Source of the DNA: Streptomyces rimosus
Lineage (GTDB): Bacteria > Actinomycetota > Actinomycetes > Streptomycetales > Streptomycetaceae
Assembly (NCBI RefSeq): GCF_008704655.1
Contig: NZ_CP023688.1
Coordinates: forward strand, 6,129,501-6,193,500
DNA length: 64,000 nucleotides
Reading direction: 5' to 3'
Shown in pieces: positions 35,174 through 44,000 of this stretch. A model generated the notes under the pieces. It made no database searches and was not told the DNA's origin. It worked only from the letters and a program-made list of their open reading frames with translations. A program made the position numbers and the translations under genes. Positions within the stretch are counted from its first letter, which is position 1; every line of letters starts with the position of its first letter.

Positions 35174-37012
35174 ATGGGTGTGGTGCTGCCGGGGTGGGCG
35201 GATGAGCTGCTCGATCTGATCGGGGTCTCCTGGCCGAATGTCGACGAGGACGATTACCGCGAGATGGCGACGGCGATGCGGGAGTTCGCCGGTGACATCA
35301 ACGACGGCGCGAGCCAGGCCCATGAGGCGGTCCAGGCGCTGGTCTCCTCGGCGGGAGGTGGTCAGGCGGCCGAGGCGCTGAACGCCCACTGGAGCAAGAT
35401 CAACGGTACGCACCTGACAAAGCTCGCCCAGTGCGGCGAGCTGGCCGCCACCGCGCTGGACGGGGTGGCCGTCCTCATCGAGGGCGCGAAGATCGGCGCG
35501 ATCGTGCAGCTGGGCATTCTCGCCGCCGAGGTCATCGCCGCTCAGGCCGCCGCGCCCTTCACCCTGGGCCTGTCGGAAGTCGGTGCGCTGGGCGCCACCC
35601 AGGTCACCCGCGTCATCGTCAAACGCCTCTTCAAAGAGGTCTGCCAGCAGGTCGCCGAGCAGGTCGTCAGCATCGCCCTGACCCCCGTCGAGGAGGCGCT
35701 CGGCGCGATGGTCGGCGACCTGGTCGTCCAGCTCGGCGCCAACGCACTGGGCGTCAAGGACGGCGTCGACCTGGGCCAGACCGCCAAGGCGGGCAAGGAG
35801 GGCTTCGCGCAGGGCGTCCAGGGCGCCAAGGATGCCGCCAAGTCCGCCGCGGACAATCCGATGCAGCTGCTCAGCGCGGGCGGTGACGGAGGCGGGGGAG
35901 GTACGGGAGGCGGCTCCGGGGCCGGTGGCGGCTTCACCTTCGACCACGACGCCCACGACAAAGCCATCACCGGACTGCACGGCGCCGGCGGCCACTTCCG
36001 CCACGCCGCCGGCGGCAAGATCGGCCGCGCCAAGCGCCACCACGGCCGCACCCGCGGCAAGGACGCCATCGCCGACGCGGCGAACGTAGTGGTCGACAAG
36101 GTCATCGACGGTCTTGAGGACGCCACCAAGAAGACGGTCAAACACCTCGACGACAACATGACCCGTGGCATCAAACAGATGGCCAAGAATCACAAGGAGA
36201 ACGACGAGAAGCTGTCCAGCCACTTCGCAGGGCTGGGCAAGGGCGGGAAGAAGGAGCCGAAGGGGCCCAAGGGAGGGAACGCCGGCGGGGGCGGCGGGGG
36301 AGGGCGCCCGCCGGGCGGGGGAAAGACCGGAGGAAACGGGGACGGTGCACGTGACCCGTGGTGGCACGGCCACAGCGCCGACCAAATGCGGCATCACCGC
36401 GGAGAGCCCGTCGATGTCTCGGACCAGGACCGGCCGACTCAGCTGAACCGATTGGAGGAAGAAGCCGTCAAGTTGGCTGACGAGGCCAAGGACAATAACC
36501 ACGTGAACAATACCGTTCCGGGCAAGGATTACCGAAAGAGTGGCTGCTCGGGGAGCCTCCTGCACGATGGCGTCATCACGTCGCACACCAGCTCGGTGCG
36601 GCGGAATGCTTCACGCAGCAAGAAGGAAATCGATTCAGGCGTACCGGCGCCTGAGCCGCAAACCGAGCCGCGAGCACACCCGGTGGTCCAGGGCGTTCTC
36701 GACGACATCAAAAGAGACTCGACGGCGAAGGGGGAGCCCCTCGGATCCGGGCATGGTAAATGCGCCGAGGTCTCTCTCATCTCGGACCGTCTGCATCAAA
36801 TGGATCCGGACGGTACTAGGATCAGGACACCCGAGGATGCCCGCAGAGCCCTCGCCGGCGGAGTCGTTCACACGCGCCAGATAGGGGACCTGGTAGTGAG
36901 GGACAAGGAGACCGGCGAGAAGGTCACCCAGCTCAGGCACGGGGACTACAAGCCTCCGTGCGCGTCCTGCGCACCCATGCTGGACGCGCTCGGAGTCGCC
37001 GCGCACAAGTGA
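35174..37012 (+). CDS. Polymorphic toxin: WXG100-like N-terminus with YwqJ-type deaminase tip
   Basis: The protein has 612 residues. The N-terminal WXG100-like helical module (PGWADELLDLIGVSWPN at 6-22, HWSKING at 72-78) and hydrophobic helices at about 100-190 suggest type VII-linked export. A Gly-rich linker (about 235-400) follows. The C-terminal 120 residues are a YwqJ-family deaminase with HGKCAE (Cys530-Ala-Glu532) and CASC (Cys596, Cys599). These are the zinc and catalytic residues of cytidine-deaminase-like toxins. The target nucleic acid or nucleotide is unknown. A SUKH-3 immunity gene follows after 27 bases. GGGGGGCGGGG precedes the ATG. The 3' third is less GC-rich than the rest, a sign of exchange of toxin tips. 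Confidence 0.85.
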   Translation: MGVVLPGWADELLDLIGVSWPNVDEDDYREMATAMREFAGDINDGASQAHEAVQALVSSAGGGQAAEALNAHWSKINGTHLTKLAQCGELAATALDGVAVLIEGAKIGAIVQLGILAAEVIAAQAAAPFTLGLSEVGALGATQVTRVIVKRLFKEVCQQVAEQVVSIALTPVEEALGAMVGDLVVQLGANALGVKDGVDLGQTAKAGKEGFAQGVQGAKDAAKSAADNPMQLLSAGGDGGGGGTGGGSGAGGGFTFDHDAHDKAITGLHGAGGHFRHAAGGKIGRAKRHHGRTRGKDAIADAANVVVDKVIDGLEDATKKTVKHLDDNMTRGIKQMAKNHKENDEKLSSHFAGLGKGGKKEPKGPKGGNAGGGGGGGRPPGGGKTGGNGDGARDPWWHGHSADQMRHHRGEPVDVSDQDRPTQLNRLEEEAVKLADEAKDNNHVNNTVPGKDYRKSGCSGSLLHDGVITSHTSSVRRNASRSKKEIDSGVPAPEPQTEPRAHPVVQGVLDDIKRDSTAKGEPLGSGHGKCAEVSLISDRLHQMDPDGTRIRTPEDARRALAGGVVHTRQIGDLVVRDKETGEKVTQLRHGDYKPPCASCAPMLDALGVAAHK

Positions 37013-37039
37013 CCGTCGCAGAGGCAGGAGGCAGGACGT

Positions 37040-37501
37040 ATGGCAGGCGGGTTTTCGCGAGCCGATGTGCAGGAATGGCTGGAGCAAAGCGGCTGGTTCC
37101 CGGGAAGGGACGTGACGGAGAAAGTCGCGGAATTCATCGACGATGCCGTCAGGCAATCAGAGGAGCAAGGATTCCCTGCGCCGCCGATTGCTGCGGCTGT
37201 GGAGTTTCTGCGTACCTACGGTCTGCTTGAACTGAGGCACCCGCGTGACGGTGACAAGACACTCGATGTAAACCCCACCGGCGGCTACGAAGGTGATTTC
37301 GCGGAGATCGATGAACTCGCCCGCGATATGGGCAGCGGGCTCTTCCGCGTCGGATACGATCTGCCGGAAGGCGGCATCATCCTTATGGACGAGAACGGCC
37401 GCTTCATTTACCACCACTGGTCCGGAACCTATCTCATGGGTGCTGATTTCCATGAAGCCCTGGCGAACTGGCTGACGGGCGACTTTCAGGAGTTGAGTTA
37501 A
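37040..37501 (+). CDS. SUKH-3-type immunity protein, first copy
   Basis: The 153-residue protein begins MAGGFSRADVQEWLEQSGWFPGRDV, the typical SUKH-3 N-terminus, and has central DPNPT-like and FRVGYD strands with a GIILMDENGRFIYHHWSGT core. It follows the toxin by 27 bases with AGGAGG before the ATG. It is probably the cognate antidote of the deaminase toxin. Base composition is clearly lower in GC than the flanking core genes. Confidence 0.85.
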   Translation: MAGGFSRADVQEWLEQSGWFPGRDVTEKVAEFIDDAVRQSEEQGFPAPPIAAAVEFLRTYGLLELRHPRDGDKTLDVNPTGGYEGDFAEIDELARDMGSGLFRVGYDLPEGGIILMDENGRFIYHHWSGTYLMGADFHEALANWLTGDFQELS

Positions 37502-37505
37502 CGCA

Positions 37506-37895
37506 ATGTCCGATTTTGTCCCCGGTGCGGCCTCCTCGCTGCTCGTACAGGGGAAGATTTACAGCCACACCAACCTCAGTGGCGACGGTGAGCCGAACCT
37601 GCACCCGGCCGTCCGGGATTTCTTTGCCCACCTTCCGGTGGAGGCGCGGGAACCCTTTCTTGGCTACTGCGCCGAGTCCGCACTCGTATCCGACCAGTTG
37701 TGGGGCCTCGACACGGAGCGCCCCGGGCGGGAGCCGGTCTCCTTGGACGAGGCTCTTCCGCACTTCGCGGGAGCCGCGATGGTGTCCAAAATGATCCGTG
37801 AGGAGGGGGATCCGGACCACGGGCAGTCGACCACGCCGTGTGCGGCCTGCCAGGCCCTGCTCGACCGGCTGAACATCGAGTTCATCGGAGCTTGA
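37506..37895 (+). CDS. Free-standing YwqJ-type deaminase
   Basis: The 129-residue protein is a deaminase domain without any secretion module. Cys55-Ala-Glu57 in [14 protein letters not shown] and Cys112/Cys115 in [11 protein letters not shown] preserve the active site. It aligns with the toxin tip of the gene 500 bases upstream (CAE..L.SD.L and PCA.C...LD.L.I). It could be a displaced toxin cassette, a toxin delivered in trans, or an intracellular enzyme. A SUKH-3 gene follows after 4 bases, matching a toxin-immunity order. Confidence 0.82.
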   Translation: MSDFVPGAASSLLVQGKIYSHTNLSGDGEPNLHPAVRDFFAHLPVEAREPFLGYCAESALVSDQLWGLDTERPGREPVSLDEALPHFAGAAMVSKMIREEGDPDHGQSTTPCAACQALLDRLNIEFIGA

Positions 37896-37899
37896 CGGC

Positions 37900-38490
37900 A
37901 TGAGCGACCGGACGGATCGCGCGGTGCGCAGCGCGCTCGCGGTACTCGGCGACGCGGGATGGTCGCCGACGCGCGACGCGGGGCCATCCGCGTTTCAAGC
38001 CATGCTGGAGACCGTGAATACGGTCAGCCCCGGGAGCGGCGCGCCCTGGGAGCTTTTTCCGGCTGCGGAACGAGCCGTGCGCCAATTCCACGGGCTGGAC
38101 GTGTTGCTTCACGGCCCCGGCCTGACCTGCGGCCTGCGGGGTTTTTTCCTCGACCCCCGCGAAGGACGCTTCGCGTCGGCCACGATGCACAGCTTCGGGA
38201 AACGGATCGGCAGCCGGGTCTTCCCGCTGGGATCGCACGGGGACGCATCCCTTCTGGCAGTGGACGAGCAGAGCCGTCTCTTCATGGTCAACCACGGGGG
38301 CTGGTGGTACCTCGGTGATTCGGTGCTCGCCGGGCTGGCCGTGCTGATCGAGGGACGGTGGCCGGAGCGGGTGCGTGAGGACGGGACATGGGAGCCGGTG
38401 GAGCCGGAGTCGTCGGAGCGCGCAGTGGCAGAGGCTGAGACGGGCGGGAACGCAGGAATCGCAGCTGAAGTGCACAGTGTCTTCGGGTGA
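37900..38490 (+). CDS. SUKH-3-type immunity protein, second copy
   Basis: The 196-residue protein shares with the first copy the helical start ([17 protein letters not shown]) and the strand order [34 protein letters not shown]. It has a longer acidic C-terminal tail (about 150-196). It starts 4 bases after the free-standing deaminase and is its likely antidote. The two SUKH-3 proteins are divergent enough that cross-protection is not expected. Confidence 0.8.
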   Translation: MSDRTDRAVRSALAVLGDAGWSPTRDAGPSAFQAMLETVNTVSPGSGAPWELFPAAERAVRQFHGLDVLLHGPGLTCGLRGFFLDPREGRFASATMHSFGKRIGSRVFPLGSHGDASLLAVDEQSRLFMVNHGGWWYLGDSVLAGLAVLIEGRWPERVREDGTWEPVEPESSERAVAEAETGGNAGIAAEVHSVFG

Positions 38491-38521
38491 TCCCCGCGCA
38501 GCAGGAAGGGCCGCGAAGCCC

Positions 38522-39025
38522 ATGAGCACCGACATCGGACTGGCGCCGCCCCGCGGTATCACCGGCTTTCCGCTCGGCGCGGCTGCAGGGGCCGTCGAAC
38601 GGACAGCCGCGGAGTGGGGGTGTCGGGTCAAGGTCCAGGATGAGGGCGCGGCGGACCCTGTCCGTTATATGAAGGTCACCGCTCTGCACGAGCAGTTCGA
38701 GATTGTTTTTCACTGCGAGGACGGCAGGACGCTCACCGCGGCGGAGGTATGGATACCGCGTCCGGGGCCCGAGGAGATCACCGTGCGTTTCCGGGGGGTC
38801 GATGTCTTCCGTACTCCCGCCCGGCGGCTTCTCGATCACCTGCGGGAAATGAGTTCCACTGTCCTGGACGAGACCCTCTACGCGTATGTGCCTCACCTCT
38901 CTCTGGGCTTTACGCGCGTCGCGGGCCATGGGGTTCCGCTGGACAGCGACGGGGAGCCGTTGTACTTCCAGGCTGTGCTCACCGGCCCGGCCGGTTACTA
39001 CGACTTCATGGTGGCAGAGGGCTGA
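38522..39025 (+). CDS. Unknown protein at the end of the toxin-immunity locus
   Basis: The 167-residue protein (MSTDIGLAPPRGITGFPLGAAAG...) has alternating strands and helices and no signal peptide. I recognise no family. Position directly after a SUKH-3 gene, size and lowish GC suggest another immunity or accessory protein. FRGVDVFRTPARRLLDHL and LGFTRVAGHGVPLDSDGEPLYFQAV are the most motif-like stretches. A strong two-way terminator follows. Confidence 0.7.
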   Translation: MSTDIGLAPPRGITGFPLGAAAGAVERTAAEWGCRVKVQDEGAADPVRYMKVTALHEQFEIVFHCEDGRTLTAAEVWIPRPGPEEITVRFRGVDVFRTPARRLLDHLREMSSTVLDETLYAYVPHLSLGFTRVAGHGVPLDSDGEPLYFQAVLTGPAGYYDFMVAEG

Positions 39026-39062
39026 GGCTCGGGAGCGGCGCGCCTTTCCCCGCCACATGACG

Positions 39063-39093
39063 CCGCCCCGAACCGGAAACGGGCTCGGGGCGG
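39063..39093. terminator. Two-way terminator after the toxin locus
   Basis: CCGCCCCGA pairs with TCGGGGCGG, and inner CCG with CGG around a GAAA tetraloop. It lies between the convergent unknown gene and mscS. Confidence 0.78.
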
Positions 39094-39111
39094 AGTGGTG
39101 TTCCGTATCGC

Positions 39112-40182
39112 CTACTTACTCAAATTAGGCGCCGGAATAGGCGCAGCCGCCAACGACTGCGGCGACGTCGGGCTTGCCAGGGCCGATGGTGCGGCCACCG
39201 CGGCGCTGGGGTCCGGGGTCGTGGGCTCGTCGGTCAGGGGGGTGGTGGGGCGGGGGGCCAGGGTTATGCCTTCGGTGTCCAGGGCCTTCTTTATGCGCCA
39301 GCGGAGTTCGCGTTCTATGCCCAGGGCCTTGCCGGGCATCGTTTTGGCGGAGACGCTGATCGTGACGGAGTCGAGGTGGACCTCGCTGAGGCCGAGGACC
39401 TCGACCGGTTCCCAGAGCTGTTCGTTCCAGGGTTCGGCCTTGGACATCTCCTCGCCGACGGCCGTGATGACCTGGCGGGCGCGGTCCAGGTCCTGGTTCG
39501 GGGCGATCATGACGTCGACGGTGGCGGTGGACCAGCCCTGGCTGAGGTTGCCGATGCGCTTGACCTCGCCGTTGCGTATGTACCAGATGGCGCCGTTCGG
39601 GCCGCGCAGCTTGGTGACGCGCAGGCCGACCTCGACGACCGTACCGGTGGCCACGCCCGCGTCGATCTCGTCGCCGACGCCGTACTGGTCCTCCAGGATC
39701 ATGAAGACGCCGGAGAGGAAGTCGGTGACGAGGTTGCGGGCGCCGAAGCCGATGGCGACGCCCGCGACGCCAGCGCTGGCCAGCAGCGGCGCCAGGTTGA
39801 TCTTCAGGACGGACAGCACCGTGAGCGCGGCGGTGCCCATGATGACGAAGGAGGCGACGCTGCGCAGTACCGAGCCGATGGCCTCGGAGCGCTGCCGGCG
39901 GCGCTCGGCGTTGACCAGGAACCCGCCCAGCGCGGTGCCTTGGGCGGCCGTCGCGGTGCGGTTCATCCGCTCTATGAGTTTGGTGATCGTGCGCCGGATC
40001 ACATGCCGCAGGATGACGGCGATGACGATGATCAGCGCGATCTGCAGGGCGGAGGTGAGCCAGGTCGCCCAGTTCTCCTCCACCCATCCGGCGGCGTTGG
40101 TGGCCTTCTCCGTGGCGTCGTCGAGCGACGCGCGGCGGTGCGGGCCGGGCGTCGCGGCGGCTGGGGAAGCGGACCAGAACAC
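39112..40182 (-). CDS. MscS-family mechanosensitive channel
   Basis: The 356-residue inner-membrane protein has three helices at about 43-64, 115-135 and 142-172. The last is the pore helix (LLASAGVAGVAIGFGARNLV) with the Gly/Ala packing of MscS. A beta domain with GDEIDAGVATGTVVEVGLRVTKLR follows. The C-terminal 45 residues are Pro/Ala-rich. It should release solutes during osmotic downshock. The GTG at 40182 has GGAGG 8 bases upstream. Confidence 0.9.
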   Translation of the reverse strand: MFWSASPAAATPGPHRRASLDDATEKATNAAGWVEENWATWLTSALQIALIIVIAVILRHVIRRTITKLIERMNRTATAAQGTALGGFLVNAERRRQRSEAIGSVLRSVASFVIMGTAALTVLSVLKINLAPLLASAGVAGVAIGFGARNLVTDFLSGVFMILEDQYGVGDEIDAGVATGTVVEVGLRVTKLRGPNGAIWYIRNGEVKRIGNLSQGWSTATVDVMIAPNQDLDRARQVITAVGEEMSKAEPWNEQLWEPVEVLGLSEVHLDSVTISVSAKTMPGKALGIERELRWRIKKALDTEGITLAPRPTTPLTDEPTTPDPSAAVAAPSALASPTSPQSLAAAPIPAPNLSK

Positions 40183-40363
40183 AGCAGGGACCTCCGTGTG
40201 GGACAGCAGACCAGGGTCGGGACGGACCGTGACCCGGGCAGACCAACCACACTAACGGGGCAACGGGGGCGGTCCGCGCCGGTGTTCGAGAGTGACCGGA
40301 CCAATGGCGGGACTTTTTGGGGGGAAGTAAAGGCGTGTGGTCGAAAACACCTCGGACCCGTTA

Positions 40364-40397
40364 CCCGGTGATGGTGGCGCCGCGACCAGGCACCGGG
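40364..40397 (+). other. Stem-loop in the leader of the HNH gene
   Basis: CCCGGTG pairs with CACCGGG, and inner TGGT with ACCA. It sits 60 bases before the HNH start codon. It may be an RNA structure in the 5' leader or a terminator; I match it to no known riboswitch. Confidence 0.4.
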
Positions 40398-40459
40398 GGA
40401 CACTGTGGAGAGATCGTCCCGGCGCGAGCCACGCGCCGCCGGCGTACAAGGAGGCACCC

Positions 40460-40996
40460 GTGCCGCATGTCCTGGTCCTCAACGCGTCGTACGAGCCGCT
40501 CGGCGTCGTACCGCTCCGCCGCGCGCTCATCCTCGTCCTCAATGAAAAGGCCGTGAGCCTTGAGGAGTCCGGCGCCCTGATGCACAGCGCGACCCGTGTG
40601 ATGCCCGCCCCGAGTGTGGTCCGCCTCAAGCGGTTCGTGCGGGTGCCCTTTCGCGGTCCCGTCCCCCTGACCCGTCGAGCCCTGTTCGCCCGTGACGGCG
40701 GACGCTGCATGTACTGCGGTGGCGTCGCAACCAGCGTCGACCACGTCGTCCCGCGCAGTCGCGGCGGCCAGCACACCTGGGAGAACGTGGTCGCCGCCTG
40801 CCGCCGTTGCAACCACGTCAAGGCCGACCGGCATGTCGCCGAGATCGGCTGGCGGCTGCGGCATCAGCCCGCCCCGCCGTCCGGCCTGGCCTGGCGGATC
40901 ATCGGTACGGGGCATAGGGACCCCCGTTGGCTGCCATATCTGCAGCCGTACGGGGCGGACGACGCGCTGGCCCGGATCGATGCCGTATCGGCATAG
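40460..40996 (+). CDS. HNH endonuclease-family protein
   Basis: The 178-residue protein begins VPHVLVLNASYEPLGVVPLRRA and carries a zinc-supported HNH domain in its second half. CMYCGG, VDHVVPRSRGG, ENVVAACRRCN contain the catalytic His, Asn and the two CXXC pairs. This single-copy family is widespread in actinobacteria, outside phages; its cellular role is not established to my knowledge. AAGGAGG precedes the GTG perfectly. Confidence 0.9.
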   Translation: MPHVLVLNASYEPLGVVPLRRALILVLNEKAVSLEESGALMHSATRVMPAPSVVRLKRFVRVPFRGPVPLTRRALFARDGGRCMYCGGVATSVDHVVPRSRGGQHTWENVVAACRRCNHVKADRHVAEIGWRLRHQPAPPSGLAWRIIGTGHRDPRWLPYLQPYGADDALARIDAVSA

Positions 40997-41028
40997 GTCC
41001 GGGTTTTTGCATGGCGGGGCTTTCCCGG

Positions 41029-41055
41029 CCGGGCCCGGACCTCGTCCGGGCCCGG
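41029..41055. terminator. Two-way terminator with 12-bp GC stem
   Basis: CCGGGCCCGGAC and its exact reverse complement flank a CTC loop, between the convergent HNH and hexosaminidase genes. Confidence 0.85.
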
Positions 41056-41074
41056 GCTCCGGGGCGCGCGTCGT

Positions 41075-44000
41075 CTACCGTCCGCCGCCCGGCCACTGCC
41101 CGTCGGCTGACGGGGCGCCACCGGACGCGTCTCCGGTGGACCCGGGCCGGGCGGGCGTGCCGGGCCGGGAGTTGCCCGGTGGCCGGGGCGGCTCCGGCTT
41201 CCGCTGGTCCGTGCCCTTCACCGCGTACGCCTCCACGCTCCACAGCGAGTAGCCGAAGCGGGTGGCCCGCTTGTCGCCCTGGATACGGACGTAGCGGGTG
41301 TCCTCGGCGTCCATGCGGACGGTTTCGCGGCCGCCCTTGCCGTCGCGGACGGTGGCCGCCGTGCGCCAGGTGACGCCGTCCGCGGAGACCTGCACGCGGT
41401 AGGCGGCGGCGTGCGCCTCCTGCCAGGTGAGGACGAGGCGGCCGAGGCGGACGGGGCGCGGCAGTTCGAGCTGGAGCCAGGCGTCGTCCTGGGCGGGGGA
41501 GGACCAGCGGGTCTTCGGGTCGCCGTCGGTGGCAGCGGTGGCCGGGAACTCGGGCGCCTCGTCGCCGGAGGAGGTGGCCGTGGCGCCGCGGGCCAGGTCG
41601 GGCCCCGCGGTGGGCGGATAGGTGCGCAGGGTCAGCGTCTGCTTCTGGTCGCCGTAGGTCACCGGGATCTCGTACGTGCCGGACCGCGCGTCCTTGGGGA
41701 CCGTGATCTGGATACGGACGGTGGCCGTGCCGCCGCGCGGGGCGGTGACGTGCTCCGGCGCCCGTACGGTGAAGCCCTTGGGTGCCTTGGCGGTGAGCTT
41801 GCCCTCCACGTCGGCGGGGCGCCGGGAGAAGATCAGGGCGTCCACGGAGGCGGTGCCGCCGGTGTCGGCGTCGAGGGTGTCCCGGGACAGTTCCAGGCCC
41901 GCCGCCGGGGTGTCGGCGAACCACGGGGTGAAGGAGTGGACGGACGGCGGGGCGGTGCCGTCCTTCCAGGCCAGCCGGATCGCGTCGGCCTTCAGTCCGC
42001 GCGCCTCGGTCTGCGTCCAGCCGGTGTCGGACAGGCCGCCGAGGCGGCGCCAGCCCTCGCCGGGTACGTGCGCCTCCACGGAGACGGCGGCCGAGGTCGG
42101 GCTCGGTTCGGTGAGCGCGGTGACCGCGGTCAGCGGGCGGGGGCGGCCGAACGGGACGGACAGGGAGGTCGGGTCGGCGCCCTCCTGGGGCTGTGGCGTG
42201 GTGTCGGAGCGGGCGCCGGTCTCGGAGGCGGCACCGGTCCAGGCGTCGGACTCGGTCATCGCACGGTCGAGGAAGGGCCCGAGAACGCCCTTTCCGACCG
42301 TCGCCGGACTCTTCTTGATCTTCTTGCGCAGGTCCTGCACGGCGCGCTGCGCGGACCACGCGGCGGCGCCGTCCCCACGGGCCTGCGCCACCAGCATGTC
42401 CACGGCACGCTCGCCCGCCGAGCCGTAGCGGGCCAATTGGCGGGCCCAGGGACGTACTTCGTCGGCCAGGGCGGGAGCGAGCCGCTCCGGGGCGCCGCTC
42501 ATCGTGTGGAAGGCGGCCCGCAGCCGGGCGGCGGCCTGGGTGTAGCGCTCGTCGTCGTCCCGGTCGCCGCTGTTGGTGGCGGCGGCGCGGGTCTTCCAGA
42601 ACGTCTCGATCAGCGGCCTGAGATACGCGGACTCGTCGGTGCCGAGGACCGAGGAGGCGTCGTTGCCGGCCAGCGCGTGCAGCGCGGCGCGGGAGGCGGC
42701 GTCGCCGCCCGCCAGGTCGTCGACGGCGGCCTGCCAGGACGCGCCGGGCCGGTAGCCGCGCGGGTTCCAGGCGAAGTCGGCGGCGGTGAACAGCGCGACG
42801 CGGGACGCGGTGGGCTGCGCCATGGCGTTGGCCAGCAGGGCGGTGGAGCCGGTGGCGACGGCGGGTTCGCGGCCCGTGTAGGGGCCGAGGAAAATACGGT
42901 CCTGCGCATAGTCGTTGACCGGATAGTTGTCCATCGTGACCATCGGATGACCGAACGCCTGGCGGGCCTTGCTCAGTTCGGCGCCCGTGATGGTGCGCGG
43001 GACGACGCCGACGCCGGTCCACGCGACCTCGACCCGGTCGGAGAGCGCGGCGGCGAGCGCGTCCCGGTAGGCGGTCGAGCCGTCCTGGTAGTACTCGGTC
43101 GGCATGAGGGAGAGCGGCGCCGCGCCGGGGTACTTCTCGGCGAGGTGTTCGGCGAGCGCGTCCGCCACCTTCGCGTGCGCCTTGGCGGCGGCCTCCGGGC
43201 CGGAGCCGAACGTGTCGGCGTCCGCGTCGCAGTGCCACTCGCTGTAGCTGACGTCCTGGAACTGGAGCTGGAAGGCGCGCACGCCCAGCGCCCACATCGC
43301 GTCCACCTTGCGGCGCAGCGCCTTGATGTCGTCCTCGGAGGACATGCACATGGCCTGGCCGGGGGAGACGGCCCAGGCCAGCGTGACGTGGTTGGCGCGG
43401 GCCCGCTCGGCCAGCGCCCGGAAGTCGTCGCGCTGCGCCGCGGGGTAGGGCTCACGCCAGCGGAACTGGCGGTACGGGTCGTCGCCGGGCGCGTAGAGGT
43501 AGCGGTTCTGCTTCGTACGGCCCATGAAGTCGAGCTGGTCCAGGCGCTGCTGCGGGGTCCAGGGCTGGCCGAAGAAGCCCTCGGTCATGCCGCGGACGGC
43601 GGTGCCCGGCCAGTCGCGGACGACCGCGGGGGCCAGCTCCTTGCCGCCGTCCCCCTTTTCGCGGCCCCCGGACGAGCGGTCCACGATGAGCTGCCGCAGG
43701 GTCTGTACGGCGTGGAAGAGGCCGTCCGGGCCGACGCCGTCCAGCGCGACGGTGTCCCGGCCCGCGGCCTCACCGACCGCGAGGCGGTAGCCGCCGGACG
43801 GCAGGTCGCCGCGGGCGGGCGCGCGCAGAGCCTTCAGCGCGGTCTCCGCGTCCGCGCCGCCGAGGCGGAAGACCGGGCCGTCGCCCGGCGGCTGCTGCCC
43901 CGGGGCGACATCGTGGACCGTACGGACCCCGGCGTCGCGCAGCAGGGCGCGCAGCGCCTCCAGGGCGTACGGGTCGGCGTCCGGCGCGGCGACGATGGCG

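Noticed and set aside
40183..40459. Riboswitch upstream of the HNH gene
   Set aside because: I compared it by eye with the riboswitch patterns I know and found no match; only a simple stem is supported.
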